DNA of 64,000 nucleotides, taken from NCBI GenBank assembly GCA_039111635.1, contig JBCAQO010000007.1:186001-250000 (forward strand), read 5' to 3'. Shown in pieces: positions 21,555 to 33,119 of this stretch. The stretch's first letter is position 1; each line of letters begins with the position of its first letter. The notes beneath the pieces were generated by a model. That model saw only the letters and a list, made by a program, of their open reading frames with translations. It was not told the origin of the DNA and did no database searches. The stretch comes from Heterobasidion occidentale. Its lineage: Eukaryota; Basidiomycota; Agaricomycetes; Russulales; Bondarzewiaceae. A program made the position numbers and the translations under genes.

Positions 21555-23029
21555 AAGGAATCAAGAATCTCTGTCTGCGAGGACGAATACGCGAATAGGC
21601 ACTCTCTTTATGGTCTGGAAATGCTCACCAGGCATTAGATGTGACCACAGAGGACCAGAGCCGAGGCGCAGGAATAGACAAAACCATACGACTAGTGCGA
21701 GTAAGTACACACACCTCAAGAAGTACTTGGAAGGCGTGCGTAGGACGACCCTTTGCGAGCAACGAAGCACTCTTTCGACCGGGGGCCCTCGACATTCACA
21801 GAACGCATGCCGTGAAGAGGGTGTCTGGAGCTGTCTGAAAGCACTGGGAAGAGGAAGGGTGTGGAGGATGATCGATGAACGGTGAGTGCAATGTATAGGG
21901 ACCTGAGTGCTGCTTTTGACTTACTCGAGCGCCCCTTGCCTTTGATCATGCAGATCGTACCCTCTGCTCTTGCTTTATTTTTCGGTCATAACGTCACCGC
22001 TACTGTGCGCTTGCTTTGCAATGTGCATCCGAATGGACCCGAAGGCAAGGGAAAGCCAAAATCCAAGTTAGATTCAGCGACTTGAATGATGTTCTGTTCA
22101 AGTAGGGATAGCCAGGGACAGGCACAGGATGAGTGAGAGAAAATCCTGTGTATGCGAGACGTCGAATGCATAGAGCAGAATATTGAGGGATTTTGATTGC
22201 GCGCACGCCGGATGTTGTGGGAGTGTTGTGGGCGAAGTGACGGTCAAGCGGAGCCGAGCTGAACTTGAACGCCGCGGGCATCTCCTCAACGTCACACGCA
22301 TTCCTCTCATCCCCTTTTCCTTTTCTCCAAGCTATAGCGTTTTATTTCAAGCTTGTCGATTTTTTATCTATCTTCCCTCTGTTTTCTCCCTTCCACGGAT
22401 GCTGCTAGAATGACACGCGACGAACCGGACCAACGATGGATCGCCGCGAGCATCTCATGCGCTGCGAGCACCTCCCCGAGTCTGATATGAAGGCCCTTTG
22501 CTACTGCGACCGCGCCTCGCTGGAGGAATCTAACACATAGCCCATTGCGAGCCCATTAAATATATGCGAGAATATCTGTGGCGATCCTGGGACTTCTTCG
22601 AGCTTCGAGCACGGTCGCGTGGCGCGTGCACGACTAGCTACATCTTGATGGCACGTAACTCGTTCTCTTTCTTGCTTGGGATTGCTTATTGAGTGTTTCA
22701 TTCTCGGGTGGAATGCTCTTCGGCTGTCTTGTTCGTGGTTTCTCTGGGCGATGTCGGCGTGTAGGGTGATACGGTGGACTGGGGACATTTCAGTCTTGAA
22801 ACCGTCTAGCACTCAAATCCAGGCGAGCTTCGCCGTCCATGCATCCTTGTATTTACGCCACTCGTATCCTTGCCATTCTGCGCGGCATCACGAGAGTAGG
22901 CAGATTTCACAGGCGTATGGTCTCTACGGGAACTTCGGGAAGTATGCGACCTTTTGTCCTGGTGGTCTCTCCCCGCGCCTCTTCGCTCACATTAAATGTA
23001 GGCCCGTTTTGTAGACTGATGCGGTCCGA

Positions 23030-23290
23030 TCCAGTTGAGGTCGAGAACTGCGTCAGCCCCGTGGCGCCAGCTAGCTCTTCGTCGGCGCCGTCATGCGCAA
23101 AGTCCTCCCCTTCCCATTTTTCACATGCCCTCTTGCACGCGCGGGCCAGAGTTCAACCACGTTTGCTCGCTCATGATTATCGTATGTGTGTACCAGTTCG
23201 TGAAAGAAGGGACTGTATATGTTTGATAAGCAGCTCGGGACGGTGTGTTCCTCGCCAAATCACTGCTTTATACCACAGAATGTAATCACT
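23030..23290 (+). pseudogene. Second remnant in block X (left)
   Basis: Contains a stretch reading VYQFVKEGTVYVFDKQLGTV in broken frames. Counterparts are the spacer (EGYKYMLDEQLATV, 34,620-34,660) and the right arm (VYQFMHEKFMCMFDERLGAV, minus strand near 43,130-43,200). This indicates a once-coding sequence of unknown family. Confidence 0.35.
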
Positions 23291-23404
23291 ATTTCATCCA
23301 TGTTGCACAGAAGAGAATTCGTTCGCAGCAACACAGCTGCTTCGGCTCATCACATCGCAGAGACCGTGATTTCCGTCCAGAGGTATTATTTTCACGATAA
23401 TGTA

Positions 23405-24778
23405 TGCATTTGAGCCGGCTCTTCACGGTAACTCCTTACCTGTTCGTCGTCGATAACACAAGCTAGCTACCCACCAGATGATTGAGCCTCCTGTTCAGAT
23501 TCCTGGACCCATCGTTTCGAGGCTTTGATTGCGCGGCGGAGCCGTTTTTTTTCTCATGTTCTCTATTCGCCTCACTATCATAATCTTCTAGGATCGAGTC
23601 CGGTCTGCGACGAGAGGTACGCGAGAGCGAGGCAGCATATCCGACGTCGATCCACCACTGCTGACGCACGGTGATGCTGACTTCACCAGTCTCCCTGACT
23701 CGCCCCTTCGACCGGCCAGCCCCTTGAGATGCAGAACTTGGTTGGCCGGGCCCAATAAGGCCAGAACGCGACCGTGACTCAGTCCTTCGAGGGGACGTCA
23801 CAAAGGTCGCAGGATGAACATGGTGATTCCATGTGCAATACGTTTGATACACCACGAGGATGGCAAAGTTGGCCTTGTCGTGGGAGACTCCATAGATACG
23901 GGCCAGAAGCGAGGTAGTTGTGTCCAATTGGGGGAACATCGACACGAGCTTCCTGCCAACATCGCATACCACGAAGTGGGGTTTGACTTTTGAGAAAATC
24001 GGCGGCAGAATATCAAATGGATATGAGTAGATGGAGGTGCCTGTGGTTCCATCGTTCCTGTCCACAATTTTGTTGCCGCGGGAAACGGAAGGAACGTCGG
24101 GGTATAGTGGCACAAGACGATATTCGAAAGTTTCCGCACCGTCGTATATCTAAGGAACATGTCAAGCTCAATACAGCAATGCGGAATTCGGAAACGCACA
24201 TCCTCAATCGAGGGAACGTTGCCCTTGCTAAGGAGGAACCTGTCCCAGCGGTCCCATAGCTTGTCAATTATATCCATCGAGGGCATCAGAGCCCAGCGAC
24301 AAGATTCAAATAATTCTCGCCAATCATGACGAACTGAAGGCTGTTAGGACAAGAAGTTTTTGTTGAGGAAAAGTACGCACGCGATATGGTGTTGGAGTCT
24401 GTATCTATCTGAATAGTATCATACTTCATTCCCCACGCCCATTCAAGACACGATAGCTTGACGGATGGGCTGATATCAGCTTAGGTACAGGAGATGCATA
24501 TTGCGAAGCCGACTGACCATAGGATGATTGCTCCAGTGGCGCTCATGAAAGACATGGCAGAGATGAATCGGAGACTCAGTTGCCGGGTCTCCTGTCACGA
24601 GGCATCTCTCTACGTTTTGAGCTTCAGGTAGAAGAGCGTTTTCCAATTGGGCTGTAGGCTGTTTGGTGTCTAGAAAGGATGGGCACCTTGCGTTGGCAGC
24701 TCGAAAAGCGACCGACATACTTGGGAAACCACAAGGAGAAGTCTCATATTCGACGTTGTTTGAGAGTATGGGAGACAT
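23405..24778 (-). pseudogene. Small HNH_2-like gene L3, disabled
   Basis: Five-exon structure from ATG 24778 (MSPILSNNVEYET). HNH core CLVTGDPATESPIHLCHVF; RHDWRELFES (His replaced by Arg); FEYRLVPLYPDVPSVSR; SYPFDILPPIFSKVKPHFVVC. It carries a distinctive PQWWID-like segment (RQQWWIDVGY) found only here and in the right-arm twin at 41,613. An extra A in a poly-A run (near 23,551) shifts the frame in the C-terminal part, and an in-frame TAG also follows SSGG in the ancestral frame. The first ~300 codons are intact, so a truncated protein remains possible. Confidence 0.75.
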
Positions 24779-24856
24779 TGTAGGCACTTCTAAGGAAAAG
24801 AGATGATGACACCGCAGCTCAAGCATTGGATAGTTGAACGGCAGACTCGTGCGCAT

Positions 24857-24862
24857 CACGTG
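24857..24862. promoter_or_regulatory. CACGTG E-box of small HNH L3
   Basis: Palindromic site 79 bp upstream of the ATG, in the context GCATCACGTGCATTCAGCCTC, close to that of L1. Confidence 0.55.
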
Positions 24863-24879
24863 CATTCAGCCTCGAGGTG

Positions 24880-25969
24880 AATTTATGGTCGTCGATTTTC
24901 TAGCCCATGTCGATGCAGGATCACACTTACCGTCGCGAGGACATTTTGAAGAAATACAAGGGAAGAGCGGGTGCTAGTGAGCTGAGCGGTCACTTTTTCA
25001 GGCTGGTCAGGCTGGATAGTGTGCCACGAAGAAATAGAGATCGCATGGTGAAGATTTAGACAGATATTACACACCACAAACTATTCAATGTTCTATGTGC
25101 AAGGGACACATGATCCTGAGCTAGAATCAAGACGCATGAAGTTCGACGAGAGCAACAGGAAGAAATGTAGCCTTGATGTTTCCACCGTCTCGGGGAGTTC
25201 TGTAGACCTGACGGGAGGAGTCCTGAGATGTGACACGTAGCAATAGCCGTTCAGATCAGTGAGAGGAGCCAAGATCGCGATAAAGAACGGCGGGCAGCCA
25301 ACTCAAGAGCGCAGGTGTGATGGGTAGTGTCTCGAACCGAGCAACGTACGAAAAATCGCGAAGAACATATCAGCCCACAGCGTCATCGCCCAATTCTCTG
25401 ACGAAGACGGCACCCAGTAGAGACATGTTTCCCCGACAAACGAGTCCGATAGTCTTCGTGCACGAAGCCTGAAGGAGGAAGATGGAACGCAGGTTGCAGA
25501 CAGGTGCAGACCTGGCAAATGCCCGGCCGGGCCCCGGCCCGGCAAGAGCTGGCTCTTCTCATCGCACACCGCGATCACAAAAAACCTCTTCAATTTCTCT
25601 CTGACTTCGATCATGCACAAAGGCGGATTCAAAAGGTTAGAAATGTGTATTGTAATGCTATTGTAAAAGCTAGAATGCACGCAAGTAAGTAAATCCTCCA
25701 CCATCTGATTCCCCATATTGCGGAGGCTCGTACAGGCTGACACAGAGGATCGACTTTGGATCGATTGGGGAGTCGGCGTCGACATCCACTTTCCTGAGAG
25801 GGCGGTCTATGGCGAGAAAGAGAGGCTCATCAAGAGAGGAGACCGATCAAGGCGGGTGAGCGGGGTGGACGGCAGAATGATGGCTACACAAAAAACACTG
25901 ACCTCTTTCTCCACCTTCAGATGACTCCATCTGCTCCCCCATCCATCGCATACGCGTAGACATCGTCCA
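24880..25969. other. ZnF3-to-HNH spacer with a long minus-strand open stretch
   Basis: The same kind of spacer as 11,154-12,330. On the minus strand, an exon-like end (GAAAGAG) is followed by GTCAGTGTTT and, about 120 nt on, a pyrimidine-rich CCATAG acceptor. Then comes an open stretch of 160 codons (25,785-25,303) including ENWAMTLWADMFFAIF. The frame is not kept in the other copies. Possible remnant of a gene lost from the cassette. Confidence 0.35.
25525..25575 (-). other. Conserved TGTGTGATGAGAAG element, copy 3 of 7
   Basis: GC-rich GCCCGGCCGGGCCCCGGCC next to GGCTCTTCTCATCGCACACC on the plus strand; about 400 bp downstream of the ZnF3 stop. Confidence 0.6.
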
Positions 25970-26990
25970 TTAGGGCCATCCATGGAACGTCCGCTTGTGC
26001 GCGAGCAGCGCGTCCGGCCGGCTGAACGTCCCGTCGTTCTCGCACTCGTCGCATGTCAATGACGCCCGGACGTGCACGCTCGCAGTCCTCCAGTGTCGCT
26101 TCAACTCGTGAACTCGCCCAAAGCCACTCTCACAGTGGTGACAGTTCCAGAACGAGCTTAGGTATGGCGTCTGCCGCTTGTCTACCCTGGGTGCCCGCGA
26201 GATGGCCTTTCGGCGGGTCTGCCCTCGGCCTGCTGCCTTTACAGACTCCGGAATAAGTCCACTCGCAGGAGCATCCCTGCGGGCGGACGTTCTTGATGTG
26301 AAGTTTAGTTGGGAGAGGGTATTGCCCTCGAAGCCTTTGTCGTCGCCCCCTACACCCGCGACATCGCCTTCTGTCCGCCTTCGTCGCTGCTCGTAGGGTG
26401 CATACCTCGCCATCGTCCTGCCGTTGGCAGTCCCCCTTGACATTTCTGGTCTGGCTGTGGGCTGCCCCATCGTTTGTACAGCTCCGTACTGAGGCCGTGC
26501 AACATTGCATGACGAGTAGCATGTACTCGCCAGCCATTCTTGACCTGACGGACGGTTTTGAACAAAGAATACATCAAAGAAGGGAATGGCTCACCCCATA
26601 TGGGGCCATTTGCCATTGACACGCCCTGATAGTAGCTCCCTCCAGCAGGCAGCATTGACTGGGGAGAGTCGATGCCGCTGTTGGCGACGTACCACGACCT
26701 CGCCATGCCGTGGCCGGGCAGAGGGTGGACTGGTGCCCACTCCGGCGCGGAGCAGTGCTAGATGACGCAGGTGAGTATCACGGTAACGATATGTCAGCGG
26801 GATGTAAGCGTACAATCGGTTCATGGTGATGAGCCACAGTGTGTTGCACCGGATTATCCACGGCGAAGGATTGAGGGTCGGTGTGAGACGCTCTGACGTC
26901 GGGAAAGCCCATCTTGATTTGCTGTTGTGCTGCAAGGAGAGCCCTCTTCCAGTTTCTAGGGTCGTACGACAGGTGGTTTGGGTAGGGCAT
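25970..26990 (-). CDS. C2H2 zinc-finger protein ZnF3 (spacer)
   Basis: Three exons from ATG 26990 (MPYPNHLSYDPRNWKRALL). Exon 1 ends after HHHEPI at a GTACGC donor. Exon 2 encodes a PEWAPVHPLPGHGMARSWYVANS-type segment and SMLPAGGSYYQ. Exon 3 starts QEWLAST and ends AHKRTFHGWP. Two C-terminal fingers, CHHC-x12-H-x6-H and CDEC-x13-H-x4-H, with all ligands present. A basic Arg/Lys stretch (TRRKAISRAPRVDKR) precedes them and could act as a nuclear localisation signal. Exon 2 and intron 2 are closest to the right-arm ZnF2, while exon 1 differs from it. It follows the large HNH gene by about 850 bp on the same strand. Confidence 0.85.
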
Positions 26991-27057
26991 GGGTGTAAAT
27001 ATTTTGAGGTCAATGGACAGGGTGAGAGTCGTGCTTCTGTTTCAAATCCCTTGTTCA

Positions 27058-27072
27058 ACTTATAAGCGAGCC
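27058..27072. promoter_or_regulatory. Palindromic TATA element of ZnF3
   Basis: ACTTATAAGCGAGCC, about 70 bp upstream of the ATG. It is one base off the perfect palindrome seen at the other ZnF genes. Confidence 0.55.
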
Positions 27073-27079
27073 GTTCAAG

Positions 27080-27300
27080 GGAATGGCAAACGCGTCTGCT
27101 CGTTGCGCCTTCTTTCAAGACCTGACTTGGGGCTCCATTCTCGCTTCGGGACTGGGCGTCCGAATTAGGTGAGTGGCGGGAGCAGCCTTCGAATTGTGCC
27201 TCATCTTCTCTTCCCCTACTGTATCATTCGAGACCTATTTGGCTACAAATTCGTCTCATTCCCCCGGCATTGCCGAGGCCCTGCGCGGCGTGCTGCTCCC
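27080..27300 (+). ncRNA. Divergent spliced-looking transcript opposite ZnF3
   Basis: ATGGCAAACGCGTCTGC (27,083) runs to the GTGAGTGGCGGG donor (27,170), but the usual acceptor and second exon are deleted: the sequence jumps to TACTGTATCATTCGAGACC, which lies several hundred bases further along in the other units. The first exon frame is open. Truncated copy. Confidence 0.35.
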
Positions 27301-27322
27301 TTCGATCTTTGTGCTCTATTTG

Positions 27323-27763
27323 TCAGTGATGGCTTGTGCGTGGTATGAGTCTCATCGTTCCACAAAAAAAAATAGAGCAGTAGACCGTATCCAGGGCTTC
27401 CGGGTTGGACAATTCAGCCAGACTATAAGCTAACGAAGATTGGAACCAAGCCAGTTTTTGGCCTTGTCGATAGTACGCACACGCGTTAGTTATTTGAGAA
27501 ATTTGAATCAAAGATCGAGATGCATTCATGGCTGCGTTATCTTTGTTGGAGGCAAAGGATGGATGGGAAAATCCAAGGGATTTCGCATCGCTCTTGAGGA
27601 CAATAAACAAGCATTGACTGGCCACAGTAATTTTCTGCTTCTCATATATCATAGCAAGTCCATAATTATCATTCAGTGCATAGAGGACATAATCAACATA
27701 AGTGGCTCTCGACATTCTAGTACAGCGACGAACCATACTGTCTGACCAAATCAACGATGACAA
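27323..27763 (-). other. Conserved open segment downstream of large HNH (spacer)
   Basis: A 146-codon frame that includes MSRATYVDYVLYALNDNYGL and QKITVASQCLFIVLKSDAK. Same frame and position as the segments at 14,198 and 51,786. Could be 3' UTR sequence or a small gene; no domain recognised. Confidence 0.28.
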
Positions 27764-27838
27764 AAAAACTCCATGCCTACGATCAAAGAGACTAAAACGA
27801 TCCTTTCGCGCCGATACTCACATGATGAACCGATCTGT

Positions 27839-30800
27839 TTAGATCGTTTCGCCCAACGACCGTCTAGAGTACCTCCTCTTCTTCCCCGATTTAGATGACT
27901 TACGACCCTTACCGTCTTGCTCATTGTCGTCCGTATGCTTCGACCCTGAGTCTCTCGGGTCGCCCGTGGATTCGTCCTTGTCTTGCGTGCGTGTCACGTT
28001 CACAGGCATCCTCTTAGTCATACCTTGTGATCCAGATGCTACGGGGGGATCCTCTTCCTGATCTTGAGCGAAGGAGACCCTCCGATTCGACATCGAAGGC
28101 GTCATCTTAGGCTTCATCCGGTCTATGAACTTCTTGCTCTTCGCCGGCAGTGGAATACGGGAACTTGGCAGGACCGCTTCACCTTCTGATGGCCGTGTGA
28201 CTCGCCTCCGTTTCTGCTCCGGCGGATCCTCTAAGGCTCCTTCGCCTCCGCTCTTGCCATGTCTGTAGTTCGAGGGGTAGCCCGTCGTCTCTGTGTCTCG
28301 GTTGGCAGAAGAAAGTCCTAGTGAAGAGGCCGGCAAAGGTCGGGTGATGGTCTGGTGCTGGGAGTCTCCTTCAACGCGTACAGGTATGTTGAGCGTTGCA
28401 CTTGCGCCCGCGTGAGGAACATTGGCCCGAGGAGATACTTTACCTTTTCCCGGATATCCTGAAGCATGTTCAGTGCCCTTGCCGAGCGATTCACTTACAG
28501 CCTGAGAGCGATTCACTGTTGTCAAAGTGTTGCCGTGTGAAGCCGTTGGGCCGGCGCCAAGGGCACGAGATTTGGCTGGTACCGAGTCACTTCTAAGAGA
28601 TCCTGAAGCACGACGAGAGTCCTTGTTCTTGGATCCAGCTGGAGGAGAACGGTGCCTTACTGTCGTCCAAGCTGAGATTTCCTGCGCGACCGTCTTGTTC
28701 TGTATGAGTATGCCGCTACCAGCTGCCAGTTGCCCAGATTGACCGAGTTCTGGTTGAGATGGCCCTGCTACGTCGGCCCTATTCCATGCATTGGTCAGGA
28801 TGGCCGTCGGAATCTTCGTCGGTACACCACGACGTGCTTGGGTGGATGTGCCGATCGGGGCCTTCTTAGATGTGACTGACTTCCTCGCTGCCGCTACTTG
28901 GCTGTACAAGGGGACCTCGATGGGCTTGACCGGAGCAGGTACAGCAAGACTGCTAGCCTCGGCAGATTCGATGGTTTCAGTGGGTGCGGAGGGAACGACG
29001 GATGGAGCAGCCAGGACGAAGGATGGAGCAGCCGGGACGACGGGTGGAGCAGCCGAGACGACGGATGGAGTAGCCGGGTTGGTGTCCAGAGCAGGGAGGG
29101 ATACGGCCACGGACGAATGAGAAGGCACGCTAGGCTGTCTTGATCCTGCCGAGTTTGAGCCCGGTGCCAGAGCTTGAATTTCTGGAGCATCCAAGGCATC
29201 CGCAATGGAATGGCCGGTTCGGACTTCTTTCTTCTCTTGGCGGTCGGAAGCGCGCTTACTCCTGTCGGACTCCGTCGGGCCATCATCCTGCTCTGTCCTT
29301 GCGTGTACATGATCAGTCGTGTCCACGGCTTCTCCAAACGATCCAGACACCCCTGCACTGGCCTGCTCTTGCTCCCTGCCTGATTTCTTCTTGTCGTTCG
29401 ATGGCAGCAGAGAGGCTGCAGAGTAGAATTCCGATGGAACCACTGCATTGGCCCACGAAATGTAGATGCTGCGCACGCTATACAGCGCCTGCAGCGCTCG
29501 ATTTTCGTCAACCTTGAAGATACAAGCAACCACGGGTGCCATTTCTTGCACATCTACCTTCTCCAATTTTTCTCCTGCGTTTAAGAGTACAAAATGGGGT
29601 AGGGCATGAGAGCGAAGAACCGGCATCGAAGCGAATGGCCAACAATGACATGACCAGTTTGATTCAGCTGCAGGAAGATTCATCTTCGATGTGCTGTGTC
29701 GAGTGGCACGGACTCCTGTCACATTCACCGGAAGGCCTACGTCGGATTGAGTACCGGCATCTACGAGTGGATTGTTGGTGTTTGATGCTGGGGAGTCTGC
29801 ATCAGGAAGAAAGATGTCGTTTTGGGCAGATAAGCGGGGCCGGGGATCAAGAAGACCGGGATCCGATGCAGCGGCAGTGGAATCAGATGCAGAATGATGG
29901 ACCTCAGGAATGGCGGGCGGTAAAGCGTCGGGATTTGATATAGTATAATCAGCCACCGATGGAGCGATGGAAATCAAAAAGTCGGAATCAGACACCTCGG
30001 AAGTCGTGGGTAGTACGAGCTTGGAGTCAGATGCAGGATCATCACCATCGAAAGTGGTGGGCGGTACGCGGTCGGACTCGGACACAAATGCAGCATGATG
30101 AGAGTCGGAGGTGGTAGGCTGTAAGGGGTCAGAATTGGAAGAGTTATGCAGAACATCGGGCGTGGTGAGCGGTGCGGGGGCATCATCTCGGTTGAAACGG
30201 AAAATATTGGTGATTTTTTTTGTGAGGGGAACGAGGCGGTACTCGAAGATGTCCTTCTCGTCATACAGCTAAAGCGCAAGATCAGCAATAATAAGAACCG
30301 GGCCTGATGAATCAAAGCTTACCGACATGATGTCCGGGGGATCGTCGGACGGTGAAGCCTTGATAGCCATTCTCCGGGTTTCGAAGGCATCGATGGTCTC
30401 CAACGAGGGCATCAACATGAATTTCTTCTGATCATAGTTAAAATGCCAGTCCCTACGAACTAATATCAAGCAAATAAACGGATCAGAAAAAGGAAGCCCG
30501 GCAAAAAGAATAATATCCGCTCACTTTTGACAATGTTTCTAGGCTCGTCAACGTGGAGACTTTTATACTTTTGGCCTAGAGCCCACTCGCACCTCGTGAG
30601 CTACAAATCAATCAATCGCAGTTCACGCCCGGCATTAGGAATTGACTCACCAGTTTAGGCTGGCCGTTCCAGGCTTGGGGGAGAAGATGAGCGTTTTCAA
30701 CGCCTGTCTCCGTCGCCAGGTCACGGGTAAGCAGACATTGTCCGCCGTTTGGATCTAAATCGTTCACATAGTTCTTGCTGATGGCGCTCGTAGATACGCC

Positions 30801-31169
30801 AAGGGGGCGCCTATATGTGAAATGTAGTAATCTAGACGGGGGCTCGTTCTCGTCCAGAGACCTGTCGCCAGGACTGTATGGAGGGTCATCGTCGCTCCCC
30901 TCCACTTCTTCGTCTGACTCAGCGGCATATTCCTCTTTCGAAATGTCTGGTGGACCTGCGTTCGTCTCCAAGGAATCCTCCCCTGAGTCAAGAGGAAGGG
31001 GAGGAAGAGGGCTTAATTGGCTATCGTTGAGTTCATGGCTCGGGCTATGTGTTCTCGCCGTGCCGAAGTCGTCGTTGAGTCCGGTGTCGGCCAAGCCCGG
31101 ATCGGAAGCCACACCTATGCGCGCAAGAGCAGGAGTAGTAGATGACTGAATGGAAGGGGTCGTGGACAT
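27839..31169 (-). CDS. Large HNH_2 nuclease-like protein (spacer), the intact copy
   Basis: Four exons: 31169-30651, 30600-30525, 30459-30323 and 30268-27839, about 1,053 codons. Exon 1: MSTTPSIQSS..., an acidic stretch, then CLLTRDLATETGVENAHLLP. Exon 2: CEWALGQKYKSLHVDEPRN. Exon 3: RRDWHFNYDQKKFMLMP. The H..N..H residues expected of an HNH_2 fold are therefore all present. Exon 4: LYDEKDIFEYRLVPL; a Ser/Pro/Asp-rich region; CHCWPFASMPVLRSHALPHFVL; WANAVVPSEFY; then a disordered basic tail with a 24-bp minisatellite, EQKRRRVTRPSE, RRVSFAQDQ (RVxF type) and KSGKKRRYSRRS. Likely nuclear. Exon 1 and the promoter are almost identical to the left-arm copy, while the tail is closest to the right-arm copy. 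Substrate and role unknown. Confidence 0.87.
28985..29085. repeat. 24-bp minisatellite in the large HNH coding region
   Basis: About four tandem units of a 24-bp motif containing GATGGAGCAGCCGGGAC, in frame, encoding a repeated APSVVPAA-like octapeptide. The left-arm gene has a single unit at this place. Confidence 0.75.
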
Positions 31170-31255
31170 AATTTGCAAGATCGTCAAGCTGGGAGGAGGC
31201 GAAGGGAAGGATTGAGAAACAAGTTGATTGAGAGGCAGAGGGAAAGGTACCACAC

Positions 31256-31261
31256 TTTATA
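31256..31261 (-). promoter_or_regulatory. TATA box of large HNH (spacer)
   Basis: TATAAA on the minus strand, about 90 bp upstream of the ATG, within a region almost identical to the left-arm promoter. Confidence 0.6.
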
Positions 31262-31622
31262 CTGTCGCAGTGTTTGCTACTTTGCCACAGACACATGAAG
31301 CGTGTGGTTGAATGTCGTGCCGAACTGAAAGCCACACCGTGGATAAGGGCTTATTCTAAGGGATCGACACATGAGGGAGGTAGCGCCAGATCACAACAAA
31401 GCAATTCTTACCTGTATGCCACAACACATGGGTCCATTTCTATGGCGATCGAGTTACACGAAGAGGGAGAGAGGCGCGGTGATCACGATGAAGAAGTGCC
31501 TCGCGATAATTTTACATCGAGTTGACTGACGAGCAAGTGTAGATGGTACAATTCGGTCGCAAAGAATATACATTGCAGCCCAGCAAATATACAGTCATGG
31601 TTGTGTGTGCGTTGGGGATACG

Positions 31623-33021
31623 TTACATTGTCGAAATCAATCTTCGAGCCGGCTCTTGACGATAGCTCTCCACTTGTTCATCGTCGGTGACACAAGATAT
31701 CCATCCGCCCGACGATTGAGCCTCCCGCTCACAGTCCCTGACCCACCGTTTTGAGGCTTTGGTTACGCGGCGGAGCTGTATCTTCTCGAGTTCTGGGTCT
31801 ACCTCCGTATCCCACCCAGAATCTCCTACAATCGAAACGTCCGATCCACATGGAGAGACACGCGAGAGGGAGGTGGCATATTGGACAACATTCAACTGCA
31901 GGCACATCGCGTTAACGATTTCATCAGTCGTCCTGATTCGCTTCTTCGGGCGGCTAGCCCCTTGGGATGCAGAACTTGTTTGGCCAGGTCTGATATGGCC
32001 AGAGCGCGAGATCGAATCATTCCTTCGAGGTGATGTCACAAAAGTTTCAGGATAAAAATGGTGATTCCATGTGAGATATGTTTGATGCACCGCCATCATT
32101 GCGAAATTGGCCTTTTCCTGTGATACTCCGTACATACGGACCATAGCCGGGATGGGAGTGTAGCTTTTATGAAGAATCGATTCGAGCTTCCTTCCAGAAT
32201 CGCATACTACGAAGTGTGGCTTGACTCTTGAGAAAATCGACGGCAGGGTGTCGAATGGATATGAATAGACAGAGGTGCCTGCGGCGTACTTGGCCTCCGA
32301 GACATCTTCAGCTTTGTTGCAACGAGAGACGGGAGGAATGTCGGTGGATAGCGGCACAAGACGATACTCAAAAATCTCTGCACCGTCATACATCTGAGGA
32401 AGAATCAAGCTCTACCAAGTGCACCAGAATTCGGGAACGCACATCTTCGATCGATGGGAGATTACCCTTACGCAGAGGGAATTTAAGCCAACGGTCCCAC
32501 AGTTTGTCAATCATATTCATCGACGGCATCAGAGCCCACCTATCAGATTCAAACAAAACACGCCAATCATGACGGACTGAAGGGTATTAGAAAAAGGCAG
32601 ATACAGTAACGAAGCAGATGGATTATAACGCACGCGATATAGTGTTGGAGTCTCTATCCATCTGAATGGTATCATATTTCAATCCCCATGCCCATTCAAG
32701 ACGCGATAGCTTGATGAATCGGCTATGATGAGCTTAGACGCAGCGGACGACTTATCAAGATCACTGACCAGAGGATGATTACTCCAGTGGCGTTCATGTA
32801 AGACATGGCAGAGATGTACAGGAGACTCAGTCGCAAGGTCTCCTGTTACAAGGCATTTTTCTGGGAATTCGGATTGAGATGGAACGTGGTTCATTGATTC
32901 GGCGCTGCGCCGTTTCCTGTCTACAGGGGATGAGGGTTTGATGCTGATATATCTAAGGTAACATACTTCCGGAGGTGCGAAAGGGTTTGGATGCGACTTT
33001 GCTCGTAAGACTTGAAGACAT
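31623..33021 (-). CDS. Small HNH_2-like protein S1
   Basis: Five exons from ATG 33021 (MSSSLTSKVASKP). CLVTGDLATESPVHLCHVLHERHW; LEWAWGLKYDT; RHDWRVLFESDRWALMPSMN; MYDGAEIFEYRLVPLSTDIPPVSR; SYPFDTLPSIFSRVKPHFVV; C-terminus PARRLISTM. The last HNH His is Arg. Uninterrupted. Its N-terminus and RKRRSAESMNH segment pair it with the gene at 62,054 rather than with an arm copy. It ends about 450 bp before the large-HNH ATG on the same strand. Confidence 0.85.
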
Positions 33022-33097
33022 GGGGATATGCTTTGAGAGATGGAGATGAGGCATTGAGGGTGTTCCAGCCGGGCTCCAACGTTCGAGCTGCACGCGT

Positions 33098-33111
33098 CAC
33101 GTGCGCACGTG
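33098..33111. promoter_or_regulatory. Double CACGTG E-box of small HNH S1
   Basis: Two overlapping-range sites, 33,098-33,103 and 33,106-33,111, separated by 2 bp and about 77-90 bp upstream of the ATG. The only small-HNH promoter here with two copies. Confidence 0.6.
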
Positions 33112-33119
33112 ACTGGCGT

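Larger units (their letters stand above)
19700..23404. other. Block X, left copy: degenerate sequence
   Basis: No intact gene. Recognisable shared pieces with the right arm (about 43,000-46,500) and the spacer (33,480-34,900) are: a 20,380-20,790 segment; a multi-exon-like remnant at 20,868-21,540; a 21,600-22,480 stretch; and a remnant at 23,030-23,290. The leftover open stretches read best on the plus strand here, opposite to the HNH/ZnF genes. Confidence 0.5.
4392..24870 (+). repeat. Left arm of a ~20.5 kb inverted repeat
   Basis: Gene content and order mirror 41,490-62,030 in opposite orientation: F-box 4,512/61,886; ZnF1 7,775/58,587; small HNH 9,753/56,564; ZnF2 12,331/54,014; large HNH 14,536/51,768; small HNH 18,100/48,060; block X; small HNH 23,405/42,990. 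Homology is readable in introns and intergenic DNA as well as exons. The outer edge lies in what is, on the right, a divergent promoter; the inner edge lies just upstream of the third small HNH. The arms differ by substitutions and indels, so this is not a perfect hairpin. Confidence 0.85.
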
